Of a stretch of 64,000 nt of DNA, positions 8,378 to 16,186 are shown in pieces (the stretch's first letter is position 1; the number at the start of each line of letters is the position of its first letter). The stretch is from Cypionkella aquatica (GTDB taxonomy: Bacteria > Pseudomonadota > Alphaproteobacteria > Rhodobacterales > Rhodobacteraceae). The stretch lies in contig NZ_BSPP01000005.1 of NCBI RefSeq assembly GCF_030161095.1, forward strand, positions 124,001 through 188,000. The letters are read 5' to 3'. The notes under the pieces were generated by a model. It saw nothing but the letters and a program-made list of their open reading frames with translations. It was not told the DNA's origin and did no database searches. The translations under genes were made by a program, and so were the position numbers.

Positions 8378-8394
8378 GGTCCCGAGTTGGGACC
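8378..8394 (-). terminator. intrinsic terminator of the cbtB-cbtA-cobF operon
   Basis: Read on the minus strand just after the cobF stop, GGTCCCAACTCGGGACC forms a hairpin followed by TTTTTTGTTTG. The identical 17 bases recur at 59013-59029. Confidence 0.8.
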
Positions 8395-8404
8395 ATCGCA
8401 AATC

Positions 8405-9139
8405 CTACCCCCGCCGCAGCAGATAAATATCCATGATCCAGCCATGCCGCGCCCGCTCTGCTGCCCGCAGGCTCACAATCCGCGCGCCCACCTCGGAAAG
8501 CGGCCCCGCGACGATCACCTGTTCCGCCATCCCCACATAAGCCCCCCACCAGATTGTCACCCCAGCCGGGTCGATACTCTGAAACGAACACTCCCCGTCA
8601 AGCATCACCACCGCCGTATCGACGCCAGCCGGAAACCCCTCATCCCGCAACCGCCGCCCTGTGGTGACCACAAACGGCGCGCCGATCTCATTGAGGGCAA
8701 TCCCATGCGCCGCTGTCAGCGCATGAATAGATGTCACCCCCGGCACCACCGTGACCCGCTCGTCCGGGACCAACCGGGCCGCAATCCGCAGGGTGGAATC
8801 GTAAAGACTGGGGTCGCCCCAGACCAGCAGCGCGACGCGGGCCGCATCGCCAATCGCCGCGCTCCACACCGCCGCGATCCGGTCGTGCCAATCCTCGACC
8901 CGCGCCTTGTAATCAAGGATGGTTTCATCCCGCACCGGCAGGTCAAATTCGACAATACGGGTGGCGGGGTTGGTCAGCACATCGCGGCAGATCGCAAGGC
9001 GGAGTTCGGCCAGATCGGCTTTGCCCTCACCCTTGCGGGGGATCAGGATGACCTGTGCCTGATTGATCGCCTTGATCGCTTGCAGGGTCAGATGGTCGGG
9101 GTTGCCGGTGCCGATGCCGATCAACGTCAGGTCAAACAT
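8405..9139 (-). CDS. cobF: precorrin-6A synthase (deacetylating)
   Basis: CobF methylates C-1 of precorrin-5 and releases the acetyl group during aerobic corrin ring contraction. The 244-residue protein carries the tetrapyrrole methylase fold: FDLTLIGIGTGNPDHLT at the N-terminus, LLVWGDPSLYDST at the SAM-binding loop and VVPGVTSIHAL. The start at 9139 has GGGGGA 8 nt upstream and begins directly with the first strand; 9154 is an alternative. It is the last gene of the riboswitch-led cbtB-cbtA-cobF transcript, which couples cobalt uptake to ring synthesis, and it is separated from the other methyltransferases of the pathway. Confidence 0.9.
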   Translation of the reverse strand: MFDLTLIGIGTGNPDHLTLQAIKAINQAQVILIPRKGEGKADLAELRLAICRDVLTNPATRIVEFDLPVRDETILDYKARVEDWHDRIAAVWSAAIGDAARVALLVWGDPSLYDSTLRIAARLVPDERVTVVPGVTSIHALTAAHGIALNEIGAPFVVTTGRRLRDEGFPAGVDTAVVMLDGECSFQSIDPAGVTIWWGAYVGMAEQVIVAGPLSEVGARIVSLRAAERARHGWIMDIYLLRRG

Positions 9140-9208
9140 GCCAGCATCCCCCATGGCAGCAAAACGCGCGCCGACCCCGTGGACCGGCGCGCGGTGATGT
9201 TTAAGGCT

Positions 9209-9994
9209 TTACTGCGGGCGCGACCAGAGCCAACCGGCCATGGCGCCCAAAGAGGACCACACCATCAGGCCAACCCCCAGCGAACGCGCGGCGAAGGTTG
9301 CGGCCAATTCGGGGGGGGCGACGCCGGAGTAGCTTTCCAGTTCGGGCGCGCCGATCACATGCGGGATTGCCAGCAGCACGGCTGCACCGATCATTGCGAC
9401 CACACCCCGGCCATAGCCGAGCAGGCCCAACCCGGCGGTGGTGCAGATCGCGGTGCCGATCCACCAGATTTGCCGCGCGGTCAGATCGGCGGCCATGGTG
9501 CCGGGCAGTTCGGGCTCTAGCCCCATTGCGGGGGCGAGTTGGAAGGCGGCGAAGCCTGCAATGCCCCAGAGCAAACCTTCGCGCAGAGTTACGCGTTTGC
9601 CGAAAGCCTCGGCGAGACCGTAGCCTGCCACCAGAACAAGGCCGTAACCGACATAGGCCAGACCAAAGAACAGGCTGGTCAAAGCATTGCGCGAGAAGGT
9701 GTCGTCGCCCTCGGCTGCATCGTGGCTGTGGGCGTGACCATCTTCTGCCACTGGTGCGGCTTCGGTGGGTGGGGGTGTTGCGGGGTCTGCCGTTGCGGGC
9801 GCTTGTGCGGTGGTGTGATCGTGGGCGTGATCTTCCGCAGGTGCTGCGACACCGTTGAAATGCACCAAAGCGCCAGTTTCATAGTCTTCGCCCAGAAGGA
9901 TATACTTCTGCACGAATGCGAAATGCAGCAGGGCCGCGAACAGGCCTGCTGCAAAACCAGCGATCAACGCGCTGGTCACCATACGTTGGATCAT
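9209..9994 (-). CDS. cbtA: cobalt transporter subunit CbtA
   Basis: The 261-residue inner-membrane protein has an N-terminal helix, a His/Asp-rich periplasmic or cytoplasmic loop (two clusters, DHAHDH and DGHAHSHD, at residues ~55-95) and then several hydrophobic helices with LTSLFFGLAYVGYGLVL and RQIWWIGTAICTTAGLGLLGYG. This architecture is that of CbtA, predicted to import cobalt together with the one-helix CbtB. The histidine loop is a likely Co(II) ligand set. It lies 4 bp downstream of cbtB and 69 bp upstream of cobF. The start at 9994 is taken because the open frame beyond it overlaps cbtB entirely. Confidence 0.88.
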   Translation of the reverse strand: MIQRMVTSALIAGFAAGLFAALLHFAFVQKYILLGEDYETGALVHFNGVAAPAEDHAHDHTTAQAPATADPATPPPTEAAPVAEDGHAHSHDAAEGDDTFSRNALTSLFFGLAYVGYGLVLVAGYGLAEAFGKRVTLREGLLWGIAGFAAFQLAPAMGLEPELPGTMAADLTARQIWWIGTAICTTAGLGLLGYGRGVVAMIGAAVLLAIPHVIGAPELESYSGVAPPELAATFAARSLGVGLMVWSSLGAMAGWLWSRPQ

Positions 9995-9998
9995 GGCT

Positions 9999-10166
9999 TC
10001 AGTGGCAGGGGAAGCCGGACGCGTGACGCACATCATGTGCGGCGTCATGCAGGGTTTGCGAATGGGCAAAACCGGTCAGGAACACGGTTGCGGTGCCGAG
10101 CAGTGCAACAAACAGCACTGACATCAGGGCGGTTGCTTTGCTGGAAACTTGGGTCTGCGTGGTCAT
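9999..10166 (-). CDS. cbtB: cobalt transporter subunit CbtB
   Basis: This 55-residue protein has one transmembrane helix (residues ~14-34, ALMSVLFVALLGTATVFLTGF) and a C-terminal metal-binding tail with HDAAHDVRHASGFPCH, the hallmark of CbtB. GGAGAG lies 5 nt before the ATG at 10166. It is the first gene behind a cobalamin riboswitch, so cobalt import should fall when coenzyme B12 is plentiful. A longer open frame to 10349 runs through the riboswitch and is not real. Confidence 0.88.
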   Translation of the reverse strand: MTTQTQVSSKATALMSVLFVALLGTATVFLTGFAHSQTLHDAAHDVRHASGFPCH

Positions 10167-10204
10167 CTTACTCTCCATCCCGTCACACCCGACGGTGTTT
10201 AGCG

Positions 10205-10400
10205 TTTCTTTGCACGGCCGGTCTCCTGGCTTGCGGGTCGTAGCAACCCCTCCCCTTCCCAGCCATGCGGCCAGTGGATATTGAGGGGCCGCTCTCCGCA
10301 TACAGTCGCGGGGGCGGCTGGGGCTTGGGGTGCCTATTGGTCCACCCATTCCCCATTCTCGTTTCAGTCCAGACGCTTTGCGTTTTTAGAACACCATGCC
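10205..10400 (-). promoter_or_regulatory. cobalamin riboswitch 1 (cbtB leader)
   Basis: On the minus strand the order of conserved elements is GAAACGAGAATGGGGAA, then GCCGCCCCCGCGACTGTA, CCACTGG, GGGAAGG and the B12 box GCAAGCCAGGAGACCGGCC, ending about 40 nt before the cbtB start. These are the class-I adenosylcobalamin riboswitch elements in correct order. The 5' boundary is approximate. Confidence 0.9.
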
Positions 10401-10557
10401 CGTTCATCACTCGTCTAATGCCCCACTTCGGTCAAGCAGAATTGCGGCGGATGCGGGCACGGCCCCGACATTCTTTGCGGGTTTGAGTTTTGGCAAGGTT
10501 GGAGTGTGGCGCAGGCTGGACGGCGGCGACGTGGGCGCAGGTTTTTACGCCGGGTTT

Positions 10558-10665
10558 GTCCCCGCGGGGACGGGGTTTTTGTCCCCGCGGGGACAGGGTT
10601 TTTTTCCCCTGCTGGCACAGACTTTTTGTCCCCGCGGGGACACGGCTTTTTGTCCCAGCGGGGAC
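10558..10665. repeat. array of five palindromes, 23-24 bp period
   Basis: The perfect palindrome GTCCCCGCGGGGAC occurs at 10558, 10581 and 10628, a one-base variant GTCCCAGCGGGGAC at 10652, and a degenerate copy (TTCCCCTGCTGGCAC) near 10605. Spacers are 9-10 bases and end in five or more T. The array lies between the riboswitch promoter of cbtB and the 3' end of a DUF1636 gene. Function is not known; see findings. Confidence 0.9.
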
Positions 10666-10784
10666 AAAGTTATATGGGTTGTGGATTTGGAGAATTGACC
10701 CACACTATATAGTGAATCGCTGACTTTTCTTGCCGCCGATCTGGCGTCGGAGCGAGCCGGAGGCCATTGATGCCTGAGCAGAGC

Positions 10785-11093
10785 CTAGGCCGGAATCCGT
10801 GCCATCGCCTTGGTGCGAAGATTGCCCAGCACGCGCGCGTCGGGGAAGGTGCCGTCAGGTGAAGCCGCGTAGAGGCGGGCGAAATTTTGCAGCTCGGGCA
10901 GATCGTCGGCGGTGATGTCGCCGAACAGATAGGCGGTCTTGCCGCTGTCGCGGAAGGCCACGGTCTGATCACGGGTGCAGCCAGACATGCAGTCGATGCC
11001 CAGCACCTCGACCCCCGCAGGCATGGCGGCGCGCAACGTCTCGGCAAAGCCAGCGCGGCCCAGATGGCACAGGGTGCAGACGTAAAGCCTCAT
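10785..11093 (-). CDS. DUF1636 family Cys-rich protein (copy A)
   Basis: The 102-residue protein has a thioredoxin-like ferredoxin pattern: C6-x2-C9 in VCTLCHLG and C35-x3-C39 in IDCMSGCTRD, followed by FRDSGKTAYLFGDI. This matches DUF1636, small proteins seen repeatedly in cobalamin loci and thought to bind a metal or iron-sulphur centre. The start ATG at 11093 overlaps the cobA stop (ATGA), making it the last gene of cobL-cobE-cobM-cobB-cobA. A second copy heads the cobW-cobN operon at 23711. Its biochemical role is unassigned. Confidence 0.82.
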   Translation of the reverse strand: MRLYVCTLCHLGRAGFAETLRAAMPAGVEVLGIDCMSGCTRDQTVAFRDSGKTAYLFGDITADDLPELQNFARLYAASPDGTFPDARVLGNLRTKAMARIPA

Positions 11094-11812
11094 GCCGAAA
11101 AATCGGCCAAGGGGCCGTAAAAGATCAACGCAGGATGCGGGCTTTGCGCGGTTTGCAGGTGGGCCGCGAGCGTTTCAATGCTGAAACGGGTGATCTTTTG
11201 ATCGGGGGTGGATACCGCTTCGGCCAACAGCGCTGGCGTATCGGCGGGCAGGCCGTGGGCGATCAGGCGGGCGGCCAGATCGGCGAAGGTGCGGCGGCCC
11301 ATATAGACGACAGTGGTGGCTTTTGGGTCGGCAAGCGCCGCCATATTGGTGTTTTCCGGCAAGCTGCCCGTCACATCCGCCCCGGTGATGAATTGCACGC
11401 GCCGCGCGGTCAGGCGGCGGGTCAGCGGGATGCCATAAGCTGCGGCGGCGGCAGAGGCAGAGGTGACGCCGGGGATGATTTCATACGCGATGCCAGCGGC
11501 TTGCAGGGCGATGATCTCTTCTTCCAGCCGCCCGAACATGCCGCAATCACCGGATTTCAGCCGCACCACCTTTTGCCCCGCGAGGGCGTGATCGACCAGC
11601 AGGCGGCTGACGTGATCTTGCTTTGGCGAGGGTCGCCCGGCGCGTTTGCCAACCGCGATCAGATCGGCCTGCGCGGCGTGGCCCAAGATCGGGCCGGAGG
11701 ACAGATCGTCAAACAGCACCACCTCGGCCGCAGCCAGACGGTTGACCGCCTTGACCGTCAGCAATTCAGGATCGCCGGGGCCGGAAGAGACGAAGGATAC
11801 AAAGCCGGTCAT
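11090..11812 (-). CDS. cobA: uroporphyrinogen-III C-methyltransferase
   Basis: CobA (SUMT) transfers two methyls from SAM to uroporphyrinogen III, giving precorrin-2, the entry to corrins and sirohaem. The 240-residue protein shows FVSSGPGDPELLTVKA, LFDDLSSGPIL, RLKSGDCGMFGRLEEE, PGVTSASAAAAAYGIPLTRR and VVYMGRRT, all SUMT signatures. The glycine loop reads SSGPGD rather than the more common GAGPGD. The start at 11812 overlaps the cobB stop by ATGA; the open frame to 12340 lies inside cobB and is rejected. No CysG-like second domain is fused. Confidence 0.93.
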   Translation of the reverse strand: MTGFVSFVSSGPGDPELLTVKAVNRLAAAEVVLFDDLSSGPILGHAAQADLIAVGKRAGRPSPKQDHVSRLLVDHALAGQKVVRLKSGDCGMFGRLEEEIIALQAAGIAYEIIPGVTSASAAAAAYGIPLTRRLTARRVQFITGADVTGSLPENTNMAALADPKATTVVYMGRRTFADLAARLIAHGLPADTPALLAEAVSTPDQKITRFSIETLAAHLQTAQSPHPALIFYGPLADFSA

Positions 11813-13131
11813 GTCGCCTCTGCAATCAGATGAAAGAAGGTGCCCGAGGATTGGCCACCGCCCGATTGCAACCGTAAAGAGCCAGTTTCGGGCACCGCTG
11901 TATCGGTGGCATCGCGGACTTGTGCAAGGGGGGCGTCGGGTTGATCTAGGATGGTGGCGTAGTGAAATTCGTGGCCGCGCAGGCGGGTGTGGGCCGGGTG
12001 GCCTGCAAGCGGGGCATGGGTTTCGGCCAAACGGTAGCCCAAATGCATGCGGCGCTTGGCAAAGCTGGTTTCCAGCCCCAGAAGCCCGGCCATTTCGTGG
12101 CGCACGCCTTGCGCATCGATCAGGCCTGCGCCCATCGCCATATAGCCGCCACACTCGCCATGCACCGGTTTTGTGGTGGCGAAGTGGCGCAGTTTCGCGC
12201 GGAAATTCTGCGCAGCGGCGAGTTTTCCGGCGTGCAGTTCGGGGTAACCTCCGGGCAGCCAGCAGGCATCGGCGGAGGGATCGGGGGCCTCGTCGGCCAA
12301 GGGTGAGAACGGCAGAATGGTCGCCCCTGCCGCGCGCCATCCGGCCAGAAGGTGCGGGTAGATGAAGGAAAATGCGGCATCACGGGCCAAGGCGATGCGG
12401 TTTGCAGGCGGCGTGATGGCCAGCGGTTGCGTTGGTGGCAAAGCGCCACGGGCGGCGGCGCGCAGCATTTCAAGGTCGAGGTGTTCTGCGATAAACGCGC
12501 CTGCCTCGGCCAGCAGGGCCTGCAGATGCGGCTGTTCTTCGGCCTGCACAAGGCCCAAGTGGCGCTCGGGCAAAGCGATCGAGGCGCGGCGGGGCAAAGC
12601 GCCCAGCACCGGGATGCCTGCATCGGCCATCCCTGCGCGCACAAGTGCCTCGTGCCGGGGCGAGGCGACACGGTTCAGCACCACGCCCGCGAAGGGCATC
12701 TGCGGGCGCATCTTGGCAAAGCCGATGGCGACGGCGGCGGCGGATTGGGCTTGGCCAGACACATCCAGCACCAGAACCACTGGCCAGCCCATCATCTGCG
12801 CGATATCGGCGCTGGCGCCGCTGCCGAATTCTCCGGGCTTGGCGACACCATCGAACAGCCCCATCGAGCCTTCGGCCAGAATCAGATCAGCGTCGGCGGC
12901 GACCGAGGCGAGGCCCGTGATGCGCGCAGGCGTCATCGCCCAACTGTCGAGATTGACCGAAGCGCGGCCTGAGGCTGCGGCGTGAAAGGCGGGGTCGATG
13001 TAATCGGGGCCGGATTTGAACGGCTGCACGGTGATGCCCTGCGCACGGAAGGCGGCAAGCAGCCCCAGCATCAGCGTGGTCTTGCCGGTGCCGGATGCCG
13101 GGGCGGATATGAGCAGGCCGGGGGGGGTCAT
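11809..13131 (-). CDS. cobB: hydrogenobyrinic acid a,c-diamide synthase
   Basis: The 440-residue ATP- and glutamine-dependent enzyme amidates the a and c side chains before cobalt insertion in the aerobic pathway. The N-terminal half is a P-loop domain ([17 protein letters not shown] at residues 8-24, then [10 protein letters not shown] and [10 protein letters not shown]). The C-terminal half is a type-I glutamine amidotransferase with the nucleophile cysteine in [12 protein letters not shown] and the histidine in LRGHEFHY. It overlaps cobM upstream and cobA downstream by ATGA. Its position next to CobN-type genes supports the hydrogenobyrinate rather than cobyrinate substrate. Confidence 0.93.
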   Translation of the reverse strand: MTPPGLLISAPASGTGKTTLMLGLLAAFRAQGITVQPFKSGPDYIDPAFHAAASGRASVNLDSWAMTPARITGLASVAADADLILAEGSMGLFDGVAKPGEFGSGASADIAQMMGWPVVLVLDVSGQAQSAAAVAIGFAKMRPQMPFAGVVLNRVASPRHEALVRAGMADAGIPVLGALPRRASIALPERHLGLVQAEEQPHLQALLAEAGAFIAEHLDLEMLRAAARGALPPTQPLAITPPANRIALARDAAFSFIYPHLLAGWRAAGATILPFSPLADEAPDPSADACWLPGGYPELHAGKLAAAQNFRAKLRHFATTKPVHGECGGYMAMGAGLIDAQGVRHEMAGLLGLETSFAKRRMHLGYRLAETHAPLAGHPAHTRLRGHEFHYATILDQPDAPLAQVRDATDTAVPETGSLRLQSGGGQSSGTFFHLIAEAT

Positions 13132-13910
13132 TTGGCGTCCGGGAAGCGCGGTTCGGTGCCGACGGGGCGGAAGCGGCGGTCGTAGTCGCCTGCGTATAGT
13201 CGGCTTTCCTCGAAACCTTCGGCGGCAAGGGCGGGGCCGACAAGGATCAGGGCGGTGCGCTCCATCTCTGCGCCGATGGCGGTTTGCAGGGTGGCGAGGG
13301 TGGCGCGGACGATGCGTTCATCGGGCCAGGTCGCGCGCCAGACCACGGCGACGGGGCAATCAGGGCCATAGTGCGGGGTGAGGTCAGTGACAACCTTTTC
13401 AAGCACATGCACGGAGAGATGGATGGCAAGCGTCGCCCCGGTGGCGGCGAAGGCGGGCAGGTTTTCAGCCTCGGGCATCGCGGTGGCGCGGCCTGAGGTG
13501 CGCGTGAGCACCACCGATTGCGTCAGGCCCGGCAGGGTGAGTTCGGTGGCGAGCGCGGCGGCGGCGGCGGCAAAGGACGGCACGCCGGGGGTGACATCAT
13601 AGGGGATGTTCAGGGCGCGCAAGCGGCGGAGTTGCTCGCCCATCGCCGACCACACCGACAGATCGCCGGAATGGAGGCGGGCAACGTCTTGGCCTGCGGC
13701 ATGGGCTGCGGAAAGTTCGGCCACGATCTCATCCAGCGACAAGGGGGCGGTGTTGATGATGCGCGCGCCGGGGGGGCAATGGGCCAGCAAGGCTTGCGGC
13801 ACCAAAGACCCCGCATACAGGCAGACCGGGCTAGAGGCGATCAAATCGCGGCCGCGCAGGGTGATCAGATCGGCAGCGCCGGGGCCTGCGCCGATGAAAT
13901 GGACGGTCAT
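13128..13910 (-). CDS. cobM: precorrin-4 C11-methyltransferase
   Basis: CobM methylates C-11 of precorrin-4 to give precorrin-5. The 260-residue sequence begins [20 protein letters not shown], and contains [29 protein letters not shown] and [15 protein letters not shown], the standard CobM blocks, plus [13 protein letters not shown]. It lies between cobE and cobB with 4-base overlaps on both sides, so it is translated in step with them. No unusual features. Confidence 0.93.
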   Translation of the reverse strand: MTVHFIGAGPGAADLITLRGRDLIASSPVCLYAGSLVPQALLAHCPPGARIINTAPLSLDEIVAELSAAHAAGQDVARLHSGDLSVWSAMGEQLRRLRALNIPYDVTPGVPSFAAAAAALATELTLPGLTQSVVLTRTSGRATAMPEAENLPAFAATGATLAIHLSVHVLEKVVTDLTPHYGPDCPVAVVWRATWPDERIVRATLATLQTAIGAEMERTALILVGPALAAEGFEESRLYAGDYDRRFRPVGTEPRFPDAK

Positions 13911-14272
13911 TCTGGGCTCCTTTCGGCGAGGGCTGCGGTGGCGCGGCCGTCGCGGGATGTCACGCGCGCACCCAACAGCCGCGCGCCGGGGCCAGCGGCG
14001 GCCAAAGCGGCGGCTTCGGCAAGGCTGCCTGTGCCATAGCGGGCGTGAACACGGGCGGATTGGGTCAGGGTCGGTTGATTTTGCAGCACTTGCAAGGGGA
14101 TGGCATGCAGGGGCAGCGCCAGTTCCGCGCCAAGCGCGCGTATTTGAGGGGCATCGGCCTTATCGTCGGCGGTGGCGAGGGCATGAATGATCCCCCCGCC
14201 CGCCCGCGCCAAAGCGTCGCGCAGGCTGTCGATGCCGGCATCTTTGCGAAAACCAAGGCCTGCGAAGATCAT
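13907..14272 (-). CDS. cobE: cobalamin biosynthesis protein CobE
   Basis: The 121-residue protein corresponds to the C-terminal domain of Cbi[21 protein letters not shown], then [12 protein letters not shown] and [14 protein letters not shown]. CobE is needed for aerobic corrin synthesis in Pseudomonas denitrificans; its exact step is debated, and it has been proposed to assist ring contraction or carry an intermediate. The ATG at 14272 overlaps the cobL stop (ATGA), matching the coupling pattern of the operon; 14287 would add five residues. Confidence 0.85.
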   Translation of the reverse strand: MIFAGLGFRKDAGIDSLRDALARAGGGIIHALATADDKADAPQIRALGAELALPLHAIPLQVLQNQPTLTQSARVHARYGTGSLAEAAALAAAGPGARLLGARVTSRDGRATAALAERSPE

Positions 14273-15447
14273 CGGATGACGCTCCATTGCACCACCGGGC
14301 GGGACGCTTCCCAACCGCGCATCCGGCCCAAGGCGGCGGACTGCGCCAGATCAATCCGCAGCAGGCTGCCGCCGTGCTGGGCGTGTTGTTGGGCGAGCAG
14401 GCTTTCGGTTTCGAGCGTCACTCCGTTTGCCACCAACCGCGTACCTGCGGGCAGGATCTGCCACAGCTGATCATAAAGCGCAGCCGAACCGCCACCGCCG
14501 ATGAACACGGCATCGGGCAGCGGATGGGCGGTGAGGGTCTCGGCGGCGGGGCCTTCGATACAGGTCAGGCGATGCTCCAAGCCGAAATTGGCGGCATTGG
14601 CGCGAATGTTCACTGCGCGGTCAGCGCGCAGCTCAAACGCCACGGCGCGACCCCCGGCAAGGCACCATTCCACCGATATTGACCCCGATCCCGCGCCAAT
14701 ATCCCACAGCAGTTCGCCTGCGCGGGGGGCCAGTGCCGACAGGGTCAGCGCGCGCACCGGGCGCTTGGTGATCTGGCCGTCACTGGCGAACAGGGCATCG
14801 TCAAGGCCAGAGGCGCGCGGCAGTCCTTGGCCAGCGGTGATCTGAAGGGCGACGGCGACGGGGGCTTGAATGTCGCGCAGCGCGAAGGCGGCGGCGGTGG
14901 TTTGGCGGATGCGTTGGTGCGGGCCGCCCAGCTTTTCCATCACCCACAGATCAGCGGCAAAGCCTTGATCCGTCAGCCATTTGGCAAGCGCTTGCGGGGC
15001 GTTGCCATCGCGCAGCAGGCAGATCGCGCGCGCGCCTTTGGCCAAAACGGGACGCAGGCGGGCGAAGGGGGCGGCGTGTAGGCCGTGACAGGTGATCTCT
15101 TCCATCCGCCAGCCAAGCTGTGCGGCGGCCAGTTGGAAGGTGGAGGGCGCGGGGAAGGCTTGCCATTCGGCGCGCGCCAGATGCGCGGTCAGGCTGGAGC
15201 CTGCCCCGAACCAGAACGGATCGCCCGAGGCCAAAATCGCGACGGGCGTTCCGCGCAGTGCCAGCACCGGATCAGTCGAAAACGGCACCGGCCAGACGCG
15301 GCCTTTGTCGCCCGCACCGACCAAAGCCAGATGGCGCGGCCCGCCAAAGATGATTTCAGCCTGCGCCAGCGCAGCACGACTTGCATCGGACAGCCCCGAC
15401 AGGCCATCCTCGTTCAGACCGATGATCGTGACCCAAGGGCTATCCAT
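14269..15447 (-). CDS. cobL: precorrin-6Y C5,15-methyltransferase (decarboxylating)
   Basis: CobL methylates C-5 and C-15 and decarboxylates the acetate on ring C. The 392-residue protein is the fusion of a CbiE-type domain (WVTIIGLNEDGLSGLSDASR at the start, LASGDPFWFGAG) with a CbiT-type SAM methyltransferase (LLWDIGAGSGSISVEWC, FIGGGG). Its start codon ATG at 15447-15445 shares CATG with the divergent cobK start at 15446, so its promoter must lie inside cobK or transcription enters from farther upstream. It heads the cobL-cobE-cobM-cobB-cobA-DUF1636 block. Confidence 0.93.
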   Translation of the reverse strand: MDSPWVTIIGLNEDGLSGLSDASRAALAQAEIIFGGPRHLALVGAGDKGRVWPVPFSTDPVLALRGTPVAILASGDPFWFGAGSSLTAHLARAEWQAFPAPSTFQLAAAQLGWRMEEITCHGLHAAPFARLRPVLAKGARAICLLRDGNAPQALAKWLTDQGFAADLWVMEKLGGPHQRIRQTTAAAFALRDIQAPVAVALQITAGQGLPRASGLDDALFASDGQITKRPVRALTLSALAPRAGELLWDIGAGSGSISVEWCLAGGRAVAFELRADRAVNIRANAANFGLEHRLTCIEGPAAETLTAHPLPDAVFIGGGGSAALYDQLWQILPAGTRLVANGVTLETESLLAQQHAQHGGSLLRIDLAQSAALGRMRGWEASRPVVQWSVIR

Positions 15448-16186
15448 GACGCGTATTCTTCTGCTGGGCGGCACCACCGAGGCCAGTCTTTTGGCCCGCG
15501 CCTTGGCCGAAGCGGGGGGCGATGCGGTGTTTTCCTATGCGGGCCGCACCGACCACCCGGTGGCGCAACCGCTGCCGATGCGGGTCGGCGGCTTTGGCGG
15601 AGTTGGCGGCTTGGTGGGCTATCTGCGCGCCGAAAACATCGGCGCTGTGGTTGATGCCACCCATCCGTTTGCCGCCCAGATGAGCCGCAATGCGGTGGAG
15701 GCTTGTGGTTTGGCAGGCGTGCCACTGATCGGGCTGGAGCGCGCTGCTTGGGCGGCGGAAGCGGGTGACAACTGGCTGCATGTTGCCAGCATCGAGGCGG
15801 CGATTGCCGCCCTGCCCGATGCGCCCGCGCGGGTGTTTCTGGCGATTGGCAAGCAGAACCTGAGTGGCTTTGCCGCCAAACCGCACCATTACCTGCTGCG
15901 CTTGGTCGATGCGCCCGAAAGCTCGCCGCTGCCCGATTGCACGGTGGTTCTGGCGCGTGGTCCGTTTGAAGTGGTGGGCGACAAGACCTTGATGCTGCAG
16001 CACAAAATCAGCCATATTGTCGCCAAGAACGCAGGCGGCGCTGGGGCTGCGGCCAAGCTGGTCGCCGCACGCGACTTGGGTATTCCAGTGATCCTGATTG
16101 AGCGCCCAGCGCTGCCTGCGCGCCGCGTCGTGGGCTCTGTCGCCGAGGTGATGGCGTGGCTTTCTCATGCCGACCTTGGTGTGTAG
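15446..16186 (+). CDS. cobK: precorrin-6A reductase
   Basis: CobK uses NADPH to reduce precorrin-6A to precorrin-6B. The 246-residue protein starts MTRILLLGGTTEASLLARAL and has DATHPFAAQMS and RGPFEVVGDKTLM, typical of CobK/CbiJ. It is the only plus-strand gene between 10166 and 24088: its ATG shares CATG with the cobL start on the other strand, and its 3' end overlaps the convergent cobJ by 22 bp. The long frame upstream to 15092 is antisense to cobL and is rejected. Confidence 0.93.
   Translation: MTRILLLGGTTEASLLARALAEAGGDAVFSYAGRTDHPVAQPLPMRVGGFGGVGGLVGYLRAENIGAVVDATHPFAAQMSRNAVEACGLAGVPLIGLERAAWAAEAGDNWLHVASIEAAIAALPDAPARVFLAIGKQNLSGFAAKPHHYLLRLVDAPESSPLPDCTVVLARGPFEVVGDKTLMLQHKISHIVAKNAGGAGAAAKLVAARDLGIPVILIERPALPARRVVGSVAEVMAWLSHADLGV

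Noticed and set aside
10558-10665. CRISPR array
   Set aside because: Units are 14-bp palindromes with 9-10 bp T-rich similar spacers; CRISPR repeats and spacers are longer and spacers differ, and no cas genes are present.
10490-10723. Small ORFs through the palindrome array with repeated peptide units
   Set aside because: The repeated peptide simply follows from the repeated DNA; all three frames stay open and no initiation signal stands out.
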